This document shows positions 34,309 to 46,819 of a stretch of DNA of 64,000 nucleotides, in pieces. Under the pieces are notes generated by a model. The model ran no database searches, was not told the DNA's origin, and worked only from the letters and a program-made list of their open reading frames with translations. The stretch spans positions 992,001 through 1,056,000 of the forward strand of contig CAMRHE010000054.1 of the NCBI GenBank assembly GCA_947044405.1, given 5' to 3'. Each line of letters begins with the position of its first letter. Within the stretch, counting starts at the first letter, position 1. The stretch comes from Leptodactylus fallax. Its lineage: Eukaryota > Chordata > Amphibia > Anura > Leptodactylidae. The position numbers were made by a program, and so were the translations under genes.

Positions 34309-35730
34309 ATGAAATGACATCATCTTGCAGAATCCCTGCAAAGAAGGCCCTAGTCCATGGCAAAAGTCAGTCAGACTACTGACAGGACCCCTCAGGACAT
34401 GAAAAGTCTAAAGCAAGGGCTAGTCAGTAAGTTACTACTGCCAAAAAAATGAGTGGCACAAATGAGAGCCAGATAATATTTGCACGTAGCTTCACAGTGT
34501 GCCGCCAGTCCGATACTGCATATCTGGCTATTTTTGTCCAGGAAGACCGATAGAACAACATTTAGCATTTATTATTTAGATGTAGAGAGGAAATACAGTA
34601 TATCAGGAAAGAGTTTTTGTATATTCATGTTTCTTGACCTTCAATAATATTGTGCCATGGAAAAAATGTAAATACTTTGTAATTTGTGAGCACTATAAGG
34701 ATTTAAGAAAGGGAAATGGGTAAGGCCTAGGCTTAAAAATCATTATCACCATTACATTATCACTAATATTATGCAAATGTAATTTTCCAGGATTTTGAAT
34801 GTAGTTCAGGTTTTAGCACAGAACATGTAATCTAAAATTATAAGAATTTCCTGTACCATCCTCCCACATCAAGCACCAAGCATAAAATAGACTTGAGAGA
34901 GGGTGCCAACCTACACATACCAGATGTCAGCTAATGATAATATTAGAGCAATTATATCATGAACCCTGCATTTTAGCTCTCAAGTTCTTTACATTAGTCA
35001 AGGGTATTACAATTGATATGGTATACGTCAAGGTGATATCACAATATGATGCTATTGATGAAAACTAAACTTAACTTTTCATGCTTGTTAGATATATATA
35101 GGAGCAGGTGTGATACGCAGCTAGTGTACTCAAAAGACGCAATACTATGCAAATTATGTTTGTTTTTTTCTTACTTAATGATTATAAACTTACATCTGCA
35201 GTAAGTATTTGTATATTTGATTTTTCAAAAGTCAGCAAGATCCAGAGACAAATATTTCAGCAAGTAAAATATTTGCTATACTTTAGATTAGTGAGCTAGG
35301 TTTTTCATTGTTATTAATGATAATGCAAATTTATTTCAGTGCAATATGTGAATTGAAGTTGACATGGTAGATAATCTATCTACATAGTGAATCAACAGGC
35401 AGCTTGATTAAAAACACAACTATTTACATTGTAAAGTAGCAGATGTTCCATTGTGTCATTGCCAGATGTTGTAAAACTATGATAAATCTCAGCCAGAAGA
35501 TGCTGCCTCAGAATAACTGTATTATAAGAAAACCCTTGCTTAAATAATACATATGATCTCATATCTTAATGGGCATATGACATTTTATTATATCTGCCAT
35601 ATGACAGCATGCACTATTTTACATAAACATGTAGAAAAGGTCACCATTACAGGGTAACACATTGCACCATGATTTGTTGTCACGGAAGACAAAAAAAATC
35701 AATTGAGAAATATTGAAAATGTTGAGTTTA
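34309..35730. other. unique intron DNA
   Basis: No gene or element recognised. Confidence 0.4.
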
Positions 35731-36058
35731 TCATTAAAGACACTTATCCCTTATCCACAGGATAGGGAATAAATGTCAGATCGCAGAAGGGTCCAACTTG
35801 TCTCCTGCATATGAATAAAATGCAAGCATGTTCTATGACCAGAACTCCATTCATTTCACTGGAGCTTCTGGAACAGCAATATCCAGAAACCCCTAGAAGT
35901 GAATGGAGTGCCAGTCATGGAACATACTTGCGTTTCATTCATTTGAAGGAGCCTTGCATGGGGGACTTTCAGACTACCATTCTCCTAATCAATGGGGGTC
36001 TGAGCAGTTGTAACCACAAGTGATCTGACACTTTCCCTATCCACAGTGTCTTTTATGA
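35731..36058. repeat. fold-back dispersed repeat
   Basis: ATTAAAGACACTTATCCC at the left is mirrored by GTGTCTTTTATGAT at the right. ATGTCAGATCGCAG and GTGATCTGACA form inner arms. Non-coding. Confidence 0.5.
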
Positions 36059-36199
36059 TAAAACCTTTTTAACACTTAGTGCATTCTTTGTCATGTTAAA
36101 CTTTGCTACATCTGTATTTGTATGGTTATGTTCTAACACACAAAAGATATCCATTACAAACAAATGGTATTTGTCTGAGACCATCAGACTGACTCTTAA

Positions 36200-36510
36200 A
36201 GGGAATCTCTCGCCAGGACCCAGCGTATTAAGCCAGCCCTGCGGATACATAGGTCAGGGTCACCAGAATCAAACAGTATTTTCCCTTTGTCAGTCAGTGC
36301 TTCTTTTGTTGAGATATCACTGTGTTTGTCAAATGAGCTCTTTGGGGCAATGAGGGCCTTGATGCTGCAGAGAGGTAAGTGACAATGCCCTCATTGCTCT
36401 AAAGAGCTCCTGTGTGTATTGACAAACACGGCAATATCTCGGCAATATCTAGGCAACAAAGGCACAGATTCACAAGGGGAAAACACAGTTTGAACCTATC
36501 TGTCAGGACA
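36200..36510. mobile_element. TTAA-type MITE, left end intact
   Basis: TTAA at 36196-36199 followed by AGGGAATCTCTCGCC. Inner palindromic segments (GACAATGCCCTCATTGC mirrored by GGGGCAATGAGGGC; TTGACAAACACGG mirrored by GTGTTTGTCAA) mark a fold-back. The right terminus is not clear. Confidence 0.55.
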
Positions 36511-38455
36511 CACATGGGTGTTATTATTGAAAGATAGCACCTGCACCCCATCATTTATGTCCAGGAGATTGTGCAGGTATATTATTTTTTTTAAATTCCA
36601 TCACCTGCGTGACGGCAGTCCCCCATAAACTTAGGTATCAGCGATACCTCAATTCATTCTTTTCAACAAGATTAAATTTGACATGTAGAAATGTTAGTTT
36701 ACTAGAATTAGAAAAAAAAATTCTAATTTGACTAAATATTATAACAGAATGATTTTATATGCTACATATCCAAAAATCATGGTCTCATAATTCTATACTG
36801 ACATAAATAATGCAAAAAAAACTGTTGTCCTCAGTGCCAATTCAACCCTTGTTCCTTTTTTTAATAATCTATGTTGCTACAATTTGGACCAGAGATTTTT
36901 AGTGTACATCAGGGTTTTAGGCAGACATACAGTAGATCCATGACTTTGCCTTTTTATCTACAGATCGAGTGTGTTATTTGCAGTGACAGCGCCTAGCAAT
37001 TTGCAAGCAATCAAGTAAAAATGTTATTCACAATCAGTTAGCCTTGTATTAAAAAAATAAATCTATTCATCCAGTTTTACTTATACTATAAGTTTCAGAC
37101 AGTCGTAAACTAGACAGTCGTAAACTACACCAGACTTATAAAAGTGTCTAATGCTTTTTGATAACTCTGTCGCATTATGAGACTGTCTAGTCTAACTGTA
37201 TACCATTCAGTTGACTTAGTTTACTCCAGAAAAATGTGCCAAAATTTAGCACATGGTGCAGCAACTTAGGCCATGCTCACCTTACATGAAGTTGCACTCG
37301 TATTCAGAAAAGCCATGCCCCTTTTTCATACAAATCATTAATATCTGAAAGTATCTAAAACAGTTGCTAAATATGGTGCAACACATGGTAGACAGTTTTT
37401 TGTTGAAAATTATGCCAGATCTCTGCCACATTCTGCTTTGTAATTACCAACTCCCCCCCCCCTTCCCCCATTGTGACTGCTATTTGAGCTCTGCTTAAAG
37501 TGGGCTTTAAAAAGCGCACTTGTTCTGAAATAACACTTGATCTGATATGGATAAGCATCTATGTAGATCTTTTTTTTTTTTTTTAATAAAAACTTCAGAT
37601 TATAGCAAAGTAATGGATGAAAAATCCAAAATGGAATGCCGAGGGATTGTTTGAAATCAGTTATTTGCTAGAAAAAAACAGGCTGATCAATTGCTGATAA
37701 ACAAGGGGAAAAGTTAAGAATGAGAACATTTATACTGATATTTTTCAATGTAAAGTCAAATTGACACTTTATTCTAGTAAAAGTTTGTTTTTGTCAAACA
37801 GTATTGTTTGGGATCAGAATATGATTATACATTACAATAGATACTATTAATACTGAAACATGAGCATGATGGCTTGTGTTATTAATCTCAAAGGAAGCAG
37901 TTCCTGTTGTACTTGGCAATTGTTGATAATTAAAGGAATTTCTCTGCATAGTGAATGAATCACTTTGCTTATGAATATTCATTAGTCTCAATGGTAGTAG
38001 TACATCCTGCACATCCATTATTGTATCCTGTTTTTAAATATACAACAAACAGGCTGGGAACCTATGATTTATATATCTGATGGCTGTGTTTGCCTCAGTA
38101 AATTTCAAATGGAAAGTAATATTCAAAATCTTTAAATGTATTATATTTGATTATAATATCATGATTTAGGGAAATTTATAAATACAAGTTTTATATCTGT
38201 AATTAGCAAATAGTTGACTGAAATTCCCTTGTGGACCTACAGTAAAATACATGTATAAATAAAGATGCTATTCCAGGTCTGTGTATGGAGATTATATATT
38301 TTTTGCCAGACAGTATATTATTTTGCAGCCCTTTATTCTGTATTATCTACATTAGGAAAAATGACCCCATTATAACAGAGCCTATTCCAGATTAGACATC
38401 ATAGAGAAGGGTACACTGCTCAGGAGCCTATGTTAGTAGTCAGAGATAATCATTA
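36511..38455. other. intron DNA with a degenerate repeat
   Basis: A stretch at 37090-37330 with repeated GACAGTCGTAAACTA and GACTGTCTAGT motifs resembles 63005-63310. A C-run lies at 37449-37459 and T-runs near 37570. No gene recognised. Confidence 0.4.
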
Positions 38456-38458
38456 GAA

Positions 38459-38721
38459 GGCTGAAGCCCCATGCAACATTCTATAGTACCTGCAAAGTGA
38501 ATGGGATTCAGGCTTATCCCATCCACACGTTGCAGAAAAAAATTGCATAGGAGAAGCTGCGTTTTTAAAAAATGCCTGGATTTTTGAAAATCGCAGCATG
38601 TTAATTATACCTACGGAAACGCATTTTCCTTATAGGTATAATAAGGGGAGAAAGTCTGCAGAGGAAAACTCTGCGAAAATGCAGTGAAAAACACGATGTT
38701 TCACTACATGGGGCCTTAGCC
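38459..38721. mobile_element. Harbinger-like MITE
   Basis: Ends GGCTGAAGCCCCATG and CATGGGGCCTTAGCC are inverses with few mismatches. The interior contains AAACGCAT and GCGTTTTT motifs. Target duplication not clear. Confidence 0.55.
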
Positions 38722-38879
38722 GAAAGAAGGTTAATGCTGTCAACTTCAATATGTCCTCTTATAACTTATACCAACAATAATAACTAAATGCTGGGGATTT
38801 TCTTTATAAAGGTATTGACTTTCTGACACAAATTCATATATAATCCTTATATATACATAAGCAAGCCCTGACCAAAACA

Positions 38880-39060
38880 GGACGGAAGATGACTGAAGAG
38901 GACCATGATAAGGAACAATGGATACCACGAGGGAGCCCAGGAGAGGTGAGGGAAGGCGAGTATCCATGCTTATTATTTTACATCACCTCCCCTGGGCCTC
39001 AACTTATTAAACTATGAGATCTGAAGAGACTCCAGAGTCTAATATAAGCACTTTCAGTTT
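38880..39060. repeat. diverged hairpin-core repeat
   Basis: GGAGAGGTGAG...CCTCCCCTGGGCCTC followed by a degraded hairpin TTATTAAACTATGAGATCTG with its inverse at 39006-39050, the same order as in the minisatellite carriers. Confidence 0.45.
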
Positions 39061-39209
39061 GGAACTGGCAGGCAAACCTCAATAAGAGTCACAAAACAAA
39101 TCTCACAAGGTTCACCCTTCTCTACATAAAACCACTGTCTGTCTAAGATAAAGCATGCTGAGCACTATAAATCAACAGCAGAAGGGCAGTAAGTTAAGAA
39201 TGAATTGGG

Positions 39210-39944
39210 CAGGGGTAGATTAAAGGTATCATTGGCTGTGGACTGTTCAGAAAGTTTGTCCTACTTTCGTTCACAGCAAAGATCCCTGTGACAGAATAAT
39301 GTCCCATATTGGCCTTTCACACAATATAATTCCCCATAGCGGCCCCCTATATAGTATAATGTCCCATAGTGGCCCTTTCACACAGTATAATGTCCCAAAT
39401 TGTCCCTCCATGCACAATAATGTCCCATAGTGGAACTCATGGAGTATAATGTCCCATAGTGGCCCCTCTACCGAGTGTAATGTCACATAGTGGCCCCTCC
39501 ATACTGTATAATGTGCCATAACAGCACAAACATAGGGTTGACTGAACAGGTTCTAGAAACGAATTTTCAAAAAATTTTGGGTTCGAATAAACATAAAATA
39601 TTTGGGGTTTGCCATCCATCAACTACTATTATACTCTGGGGTCTCTTCAGACATTAAAATATTATAAGCAGAAGCCCAGTGGAGGTGAGAAAACATAATA
39701 AATAGTGTTACTCACTTCCCCTGGGCTCCAGTGCTACTCTTCAGGCTTCTTCCAACCTCCTGAATGACTTCAGGGACCATTACAGGCCTCATCGGTCACG
39801 TGGGTCTTATCAGCGTAATGACAATTGCATATGTCATTATGTCATATGTCATAAGCGTGTGTCATTACCCCGGTATGACTGACAGGACCGCTAAGGCTGA
39901 TTATGGTGCAAATTTGCAGTTGCTACCGGGCCCCCTTACAGCCT
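39210..39944. mobile_element. hAT-like composite element carrying the 31-bp minisatellite
   Basis: It starts CAGGGGTAGATTAAAGG and contains a minisatellite array in inverse orientation (39290-39530), a GGGTTCG/GGGGTTTGCC segment, the hairpin core (39629-39660) and GGAGGTGAG...CCCCTGGGCTCC. This is the same module order as 57626-58361. The right end near CCGGGCCCCCTTACAGCC is uncertain. Confidence 0.5.
39290..39530. repeat. 31-bp minisatellite, about 8 units
   Basis: Units read CACAGTATAATGTCCCATAGTGGCCCC and variants on the plus strand, the inverse of the array at 33925-34200. Confidence 0.85.
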
Positions 39945-39947
39945 TAA

Positions 39948-40130
39948 GGCTGCTTTCACATGATCAGTGTTTGATCAGTGATTGTGAGCCAAAGTCAGGA
40001 GTGGAGACTACATGGAGATCATGTATAATAGAAAGATTTGCATCTGTTCTTTGTTTTCAACCCACTTCTGGTTTTGGCACACAATCACTGATGAAAATTA
40101 CTGACGAAACACTGACCATTGAAAGCAGTT
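39948..40130. mobile_element. Harbinger-like MITE with TAA duplication
   Basis: TAA at 39945-39947 and 40131-40133 flank ends GGCTGCTTTCACATGATCAG and, read inward, AACTGCTTTCAATGGTCAG. Short (183 bp) and non-coding. Confidence 0.65.
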
Positions 40131-40180
40131 TAAATGGTGATTACTAAATTACTAATAGATGTTATGAGCATGAATCCATA

Positions 40181-40234
<54 letters not shown>

Positions 40235-40236
40235 TA
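40181..40236. repeat. (TA)n microsatellite
   Basis: About 25 TA dinucleotides, nearly uninterrupted. Confidence 0.95.
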
Positions 40237-40317
40237 ATTATTATTATTTTTAAGTTATTTAGCTATATTTAGATATTTTTATTAGCAAGGCTATGTAAAA
40301 GTTTACAGGGTATCTAC

Positions 40318-40650
40318 CTATAGGTGTCACTAGAGAGAGGAGCATTGCCCTTAAGACTCCCTGCCGGCTGGAGAATCAATACCTTCCAAGAACAACTACA
40401 AAAGCAACTCATACAATTAAGCAGAACCCTTCTTTGTCTATATGCCTATAAATGGGGGTAAATGGGGGTCACTGGTTTGACTGATATTGCTAGTAATTTT
40501 TCAAGGCTTTATAAGGTTTAGAAGGTTCAGGCCTTAACAAGTTAAGGTATGATAGTTTCCTAAAGGTTATACTATAGAGACAGTTTTCTTAACTAGCTAT
40601 TTTGCCTGCTATATAACATTTAAGACCCAAAGCCCACATTTATCAATGTA
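40318..40650 (+). repeat. dispersed direct repeat, copy 1
   Basis: Begins TATAGGTGTCACTAGAGA, continues AAGACTCCCTGCC...GGAGAATCAA, and ends near GACCCAAAGCCCACATTTAT. A second copy lies 1.1 kb downstream in the same orientation. No coding or terminal repeats recognised. Confidence 0.8.
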
Positions 40651-41417
40651 TTTTGGCTACTTAGATATATTTGTTAACTACACCCTGTGCAGCAATTTTA
40701 AATTAATACATTTCATTCTATTTACATATGTGCTATATATAAACTTTATTATTATAAACCATAAAATGCACTTTAATGTCTCAAATACTTATCATATTAG
40801 CACAAAGAAAATACATTTAACACAGCAAATGTCAACATGGAGTTTAGTTTGTGTACCACAATGGAAAGCAGATAACTAAACTTCTCCTCCAATTATATTA
40901 CTATTTGAAAGAATAATAGAAACTTGTCATCTGACAGAATGAAATGTGTTTAGTTTTTAATACTGTAACTAAATTGTGACATAATGACTATTCTTATTTT
41001 GACTCTGAGGAACAAGAACAGTTTACTGTAATTTTGTAAGTCAAGAAAATATATTCTGTTCCTGTAGACATCCTCATGAGAATTTACAGCATAGTGAAAA
41101 CTGTATAAAATATGTTTTGTTACACTACATACAAGTGAGCACCAGCATAAGGTAAGGTACTGTTTAGATTGTTACACATTAATAATAACAATTATTTATA
41201 TTATTATTGCTTTTGTTATTAATTTCTAAATTTAGTTTTGGGAAAAAAATTTTTTTTTAGATATTAATAATTCTCTTTAGAATTCCTGTTATATGCCTTA
41301 TACAAATGATGAGGAATTTAAACTCCAAAATACTGCTGTCTACAGATGGGTATCTCTGGTTTAGTTATTATCCATAGTCAAGGCTCTATAAATGATCAGA
41401 CATTAATTTATAGGATT

Positions 41418-41755
41418 GCTATGTATAGGTGTCACTAGAGACAGGAACACTGCCATTAAGACTCCCTGCCAGCTGGGAGAATCAAAACCTTCCAGGAAAA
41501 GCTACAAAGACAACTCAAGAAATCAAGCAGGACCCTTCTCTCCTTTGAGGAAGAGCAAACATAGCAATGTCCATAAATGGTGGTCACTGGTTTGGATGAT
41601 ATTGCTAGTTATTTTTCAAGGCTGTATAACAGTTCAGAACTTAATGGGCAGGGTAGTTTCCTATAGGTTGCATTATAAGCATTGCTTTCTTTCAATTAAC
41701 AATTTTACCTGCTATATAACTATCAAGATTCAAGACCCACATTTATTAACATATT
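41418..41755 (+). repeat. dispersed direct repeat, copy 2
   Basis: Aligns along its length with 40318-40650, with small insertions and deletions. It could be a local duplication or two insertions of one repeat family. A 169-codon open frame (41416-41925) runs through it without recognisable protein similarity. Confidence 0.8.
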
Positions 41756-42426
41756 TATCCATATATTTTCAATATATTTTTGCATTCTGTTGTACCATAG
41801 CGTCTGTTCTGTTGTGGGACACATTTATTAACCATTTGTGCCATACATGGCAGTTTGTAAAAGTGGAAAGAAAAGACTTGCTTTTTGGCCAGTATTTAGA
41901 CACATTTATCAATTGTGCCTTTTAAAAATGTTGCAAAGTTTTTGTAATCTCTCTTCAGAAGGTGGATGACATGAACATTTAAGAAATATCAACAGACACA
42001 GAAACTAGAATAAATGTATTAACATTGTATGACATTTTGATAAATTTGTTGCAAATAAGAGCAATGTGTCCTGTAGCAAAACTGACTTAAAAAAACAGCA
42101 CATGATAAATTGCCCTCATTTTAACAAAACATAAGAAATAATTAAGGACAGCTCATTGGCACACATGCCACTTTGGTCAACTGGAACGTTCCACATTCAT
42201 TTTACATTTTAAAGAAAATGTTTAGTTTTCCTTATATTACCTCTGTATCACTTTAACCTCAAGTTAGCCATAATGTAACATAGTAAAACACAACACAAGA
42301 TAAAACTGATTATTTTTTCAACAATAACTTTATTTAGCTTGAAATTGACAATATCTAAACAATTGCATATTCTTGTCCCTTAAACTCAGAAGATGATAAG
42401 GAGGAAGTTTCAAAGTAACAGTTTCA
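41756..42426. other. unique intron DNA
   Basis: No element boundaries; a few TTTATCA-type motifs recall the degenerate repeat at 63005. Confidence 0.35.
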
Positions 42427-42430
42427 TTAA

Positions 42431-42995
42431 AGGGATATTCCCATCTCAAGGATCCTATCTATACTTCTATCTTATATAAATTGAAAAGTTTTCCTAAATG
42501 CGTTGCTTTAGCAATGCTGCTTTGTTTGCCTGCTATGTGCAATTACTCCCCCCAATGTTTACACATTATTTCCATGGAGCCAGACCTGTATCTGATAAAA
42601 TAGGAAAAATGATGTCAGTCACTGCTCTCTGGAGAGGGGGGCTCTGAGTGCTCTCACTGTTATCTACAGCTCTGCAGGACAATCAGTTCAGCTAATTGAA
42701 GTTTGCTGATAAAGCCCTGTCTGTTATGTCTCTATGTAAACACAAAGATAACACTGAGTCCGTTCTCTCCTGCAGCACGTAAAATTGTTTTTCTCTCCAA
42801 ACCTGTGTAATGTAATATACATTCACTGTGCATATTATTTGATCTGCATTTATATTAGATTTCTAGTAATCATAATAATATCTCATGGTAAAGGCAAAGT
42901 CTATATTGTGATACTTCATAGTGTCCTGTACAAGAAGTGAGAAGAAAAGACAGCAGGCAAAGATGCTGAAACAGGGAGATGGGAAAACCTCTTTC
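42431..42995. mobile_element. TTAA-type MITE
   Basis: TTAA at 42427-42430 then AGGGATATTCCCATCTC. The right end carries GAGATGGGAAAACCTCTTTCA, an imperfect inverse, close to a degenerate TTAA. Non-coding. Confidence 0.6.
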
Positions 42996-43544
42996 ATGAT
43001 TAAAAAAAAATAACTAGAACTCCAGTATGAGGTTTTGATTCTCACTATAACACTGTGCAATAGGCTATCAAGTTCCGCAGCACATAACAAAAATATCATG
43101 AAATTTCAAATGCCTGTTTAACATAATCATGGTGACATATCTGTCCCACCCACCCTGAGCATTATATTTTTTATTTGTGGCTAACAATTCATAATTTTTT
43201 GGCATTATTTGTTAACTAGGGCTTAAGCACTAATAGTGGGCTTCTAAGACTGTACCTCTTATACAACATTGTTGTTTTGATTTGTGCATGTGGTCATGCC
43301 TATCTACTGTATGACTAGTTCTGACTCTTCAGAATTATTGGTGTCATTTTGATACTTTTTACAATTATGGTGCTAGTTTCAACATATTCAAAATTGTGTC
43401 TAAAGTATAACTATAGGACATAGATCCTAATATTAGCCATTTGTTGTTATGTTAGCATGTCATGCACTGTCCTGCTGTATTTAACACACTGTATTGCTTT
43501 ATTATACCTAAATTTTAAAATGTTTTCAAAGAAAGGATCTTTAA

Positions 43545-44180
43545 AGGTACTCTATCATGAAAAAAAAAATCAATTTTTAACTAAAAGCACGTCGGAATAG
43601 CCTTTAGAAAGGATATTCTTCTCCTACCTTTATTTTTCAGGTCCGTGCCGCCGTTTTTGAGTTTTGTCTTCTTTTTTCATTATACAAATTGGTCTTCAGA
43701 AAGCACAGGGGTCATTCCCCTTGCGCTCTGAAAGTACATGGGGCATTCCCCCTGTGCTCAAAGGACAGCCTTGTCATAGGTTTCCAGCGCCGCCTCTTTC
43801 TTCTGCTCCTGACACATCTCCTCCTCTTCCCTCCTCTTCTTACACGAGACCACTGCAAAATGGCAATGGAACAGCTGACTGCGCATGCTCCATCACCATT
43901 TTATGGTGGTCTCGTGTAAGAAGAGGAGTGAAGAGGAGGAGACGCTTCAGGAGCAGAAGAGAGAAGCAGGGGCTCGAACCTATGACGAGCCTGTGATTTG
44001 AGCACAGGGGGAATGTCTCCTGTGCTTTCTGAAGACCAATTTGCATAATGAAGAAAGAAGACATAACTCAAAAACGGCGGCGTGGACCTGAAAAATAAAG
44101 GTAGGAGAAGAATAGCCTTTCTAAAGGCTATACCGACGTGCTTTTAGTTAAAAATCTATTTTTTTTATGACAGAATCCCT
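43545..44180. mobile_element. long fold-back element, TTAA-flanked
   Basis: TTAA at 43541-43544 and 44181-44184 flank a 636-bp near-palindrome. Ends read AGGTACTCTATCATG and its inverse. Both arms carry AACTAAAAGCACGTCGG, CCTACCTTTATTTTTCAGG and CTTCAGAAAGCACAGG, and the arms meet near TCTCGTGTAAGAAGAGG. Open frames on either side are reflections of one another. Confidence 0.8.
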
Positions 44181-44184
44181 TTAA

Positions 44185-44959
44185 ATTTAGTGTTTTAGTG
44201 AAATCTAGAATTGCATGCATACTATAGATTTTTAATCGCATAATTAATGAAATCAGGAAATGACATTTGACATTTTAATCCTCCAGGACATTTTAGTTTC
44301 TTCAGATAGATCTATTCTACAGAATCTGCATTTAATCAGTTTTAATAAATTTTTGGATATAACCCCACCTTACATGCTATTCTTATGGTGCAGTATGTTT
44401 TGATTCAATAGAATGGTAATCGGACTGAGTATTACTTTCAAAAGAGTGGGTACAATCAGGAATGTCTTTGTTGGTGTGAGTCAGAGTAGAAATACACCAA
44501 CTCCAAATCTGACTTAAAAATAAAAATATGAAATTATACAATTTTATAAATTAATAATATAAAAAGAGATTTCCAATGCATTTCAAAAACATCATAATAT
44601 ACTGCAAATAGTAGCAATGTTTATTTATTTTTTACGAGCCACCCCAGTTCCCCATTTTTAGATTTTGCAGCTCCGTAGGCACGGCAGGTTTCTGCTGCAG
44701 CCAATCACAGACCTCAGCAGTTACTGACTGGCCTCAGCAGAGGGAAGTGTGGAAAAGAAGGCTGCTAGTAATTGACAAAATGCCTACTTCTGTACATTGG
44801 TTGAGCATTATCTTACTAGATATGGTACAGTCAAAGCAGTATAGCAGAGCTTAGCAGCTGCATCATGTGTGTATCTTTTCCAGCAGCCTTGTCCTCCCTC
44901 ATCATAAACTTTTATGTTAGTAGTAACTCAGCCTGATAAATGGACAATGAAGCATTTTG
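44185..44959. other. intron DNA with an older split repeat
   Basis: AGCATAGTATAG-like and CCAGCAGCCT segments near 44830-44900 resemble the interior of the MITE at 31294-31658, whose right arm continues at 46310. A CAGCCAATCACAGACCTCAGC segment at 44697 recurs in other frog-type repeats here. No gene. Confidence 0.4.
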
Positions 44960-44963
44960 TTAA

Positions 44964-45385
44964 CCAGTTCCAGACCACCCATAGACTAAATGTACATGTC
45001 CACACCACAGGTTCTAGCCCCACCCCCGATGACACAATACAAAATAAAAATTACCATAACAGAGAGGGAAAACTATTTTAAAAAGTTTTTTAGTACCACT
45101 TTGCGCTATTAAATTTAAAAAAGAAACATGAAAAACAGACACGTTTTCCCTACTTTTTTGTTTATATTTTCTGGATATAAAAAAAAATTAAAAACATGCA
45201 AAAATAAAAATAAAATAAAAATAACATAAAAATAAAGCCCTATGTGTCACTGAAAAAAAAGAAGCAAAAATGAGATAAATAACTCAAATGAAAAAAAAAT
45301 GTTATAGCCCTCAAAACCTCATATACGAAAAAAAAAAAAATGTGTCTGATCCTGAACCAGGGAAATTGGCCTGGTACTGAAGTGG
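44964..45385 (+). mobile_element. CCACTTC-type TTAA element, tandem copy 1
   Basis: Left TTAA at 44960-44963 and CCAGTTCCAGACCACCCAT. The right end GGTACTGAAGTGG abuts the TTAA at 45386-45389, which is also the left border of the next copy. It is shorter than copy 2, so internally deleted. A-rich and non-coding. Confidence 0.7.
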
Positions 45386-45389
45386 TTAA

Positions 45390-46305
45390 CCACTTCTGGA
45401 CTGCCCATTGGGTTTTTACATCTGGAGACTGGTTGTCTAGATCTGCAAGGACGTACCGATACGTCCAAGCAGTTTTTAGCAGCTGCACGAAATCGTACAG
45501 CTACTGAAATGGGGAGTTGGCTGTATCTACAGCCGGAGCTCCCATAGAGAAGGGGGGAAGGTTTATTCCCGTCCCTGCCTTCCCAATCGCTGTATACATC
45601 GCTATGGACGCTGCCATCTTGCGGCTCCCCTCTGACCCGGCAGTCACATGATCCACCGGGAGCAGAGCCTGTTAGAGCTGCCGGGTCCTACAGGACCCAT
45701 ATCAGCTCTAAAGTTATGGGCAGGAGGCTGTATTCCTCCTGCAACTGGGGCTAAATGTATCAGCCCAGTTGCAGGGGAAATCAGCCTCCCCCACAAAAAA
45801 AAAAAAAAGTGATAAGATTTCCCCAAAGGTCTATTATGACCTTATGGGGACACAATGTAAAAAAAAAAAAAATGAATAGAAAAGTAAAAAAAAATAATTA
45901 AATTAAACAATTAAAATAAATAAATAAAATTATATGTCAATAACACGCCCTTATTACAGCCCCACCCCGACAACCCCATACAAAATAAAAATTACTGTAA
46001 CGGAGAGGAAAAACTATTTTATAAAGTTTTTTAGTAGCACTTTGTGCTATTAAAAAAAATGAAAAGTGAAAAACAGACTCATTTTCCCTCCTCTTTTGAT
46101 TATTTTTTCCCAAATTTAAAAAAATTAAAACACATGCAAAATAAAAACAACATAAAAATAAAACCAATTGTGTCACCAAAAAAAGACGCAGAAATTAGTT
46201 GAATAACCCAAATGATAAAAATGTTATAGCCCTCAAAACGGAACATACAAAAAACCCGAAAAAGTGTCTGGTTCTGAACCACAAATTGGCCCAGTACGGA
46301 AGTGG
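45390..46305 (+). mobile_element. CCACTTC-type TTAA element, tandem copy 2
   Basis: TTAA at 45386-45389 and 46306-46309 flank CCACTTCTGGACTGCCC and CCAGTACGGAAGTGG. The A-rich interior includes ACAGCCCCACCCCGACA...TACTGTAACGGAGAGG, shared with copy 1 and with 1135-1725. Confidence 0.75.
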
Positions 46306-46309
46306 TTAA

Positions 46310-46392
46310 ATAAGATATATTGCAAAGTTTCTTATATTCACTTGAACTATTGTTTTAAGAAAATGGTTTTATAATTGGAGGCACACTTTAAG
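46310..46392. repeat. right arm of an older TTAA MITE
   Basis: AAGATATATTGCAAAGTTTC...ATAATTGGAGGCACACTTTAA matches the right part of 31294-31658. The tandem elements at 44964-46305 appear inserted into this older copy. Confidence 0.6.
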
Positions 46393-46819
46393 AGATATCT
46401 GTGATCAAGACTCAGAAGCTGAGAAAAGAAATGTAAAAAAATCTGTCTTGTCATTTACTGATTTCTTTGATTATGTGATCAAATTCTATTGTTAATATAC
46501 TACTCAGCTTTCTAAAGTTTAGTAAAAGACTTTGTTTAGCATAATTTACTGCTGTGTGCTGTGGACTTCATTGCCTTCTGTACAGGTGTAATGTTTTCAG
46601 AATATGCAGCAACAAGTAGTCCTAAACAAGTTATATTTATTTATAGATTGATAGAAAGGTTTTAAAAAGTTGAGCAAGGGGGCGGAGCCTACTGTGGAGT
46701 GGAATGGCCGCATAGTTGTAAAGCTCCAGGCCTGAGTCCTATACAGCGTCAAAAAAGAGCGACGTGCCCGTAAATTACACTCACCCAAACGGCACAGGGA
46801 ACGCTTCCTAACTCGGAGG

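Noticed and set aside
41416..41925. 169-codon open frame
   Set aside because: Overlaps a direct repeat whose other copy does not keep the frame open.
43664..44064. Mirror-image open frames on the two strands
   Set aside because: They are the two arms of one palindrome read in opposite directions.
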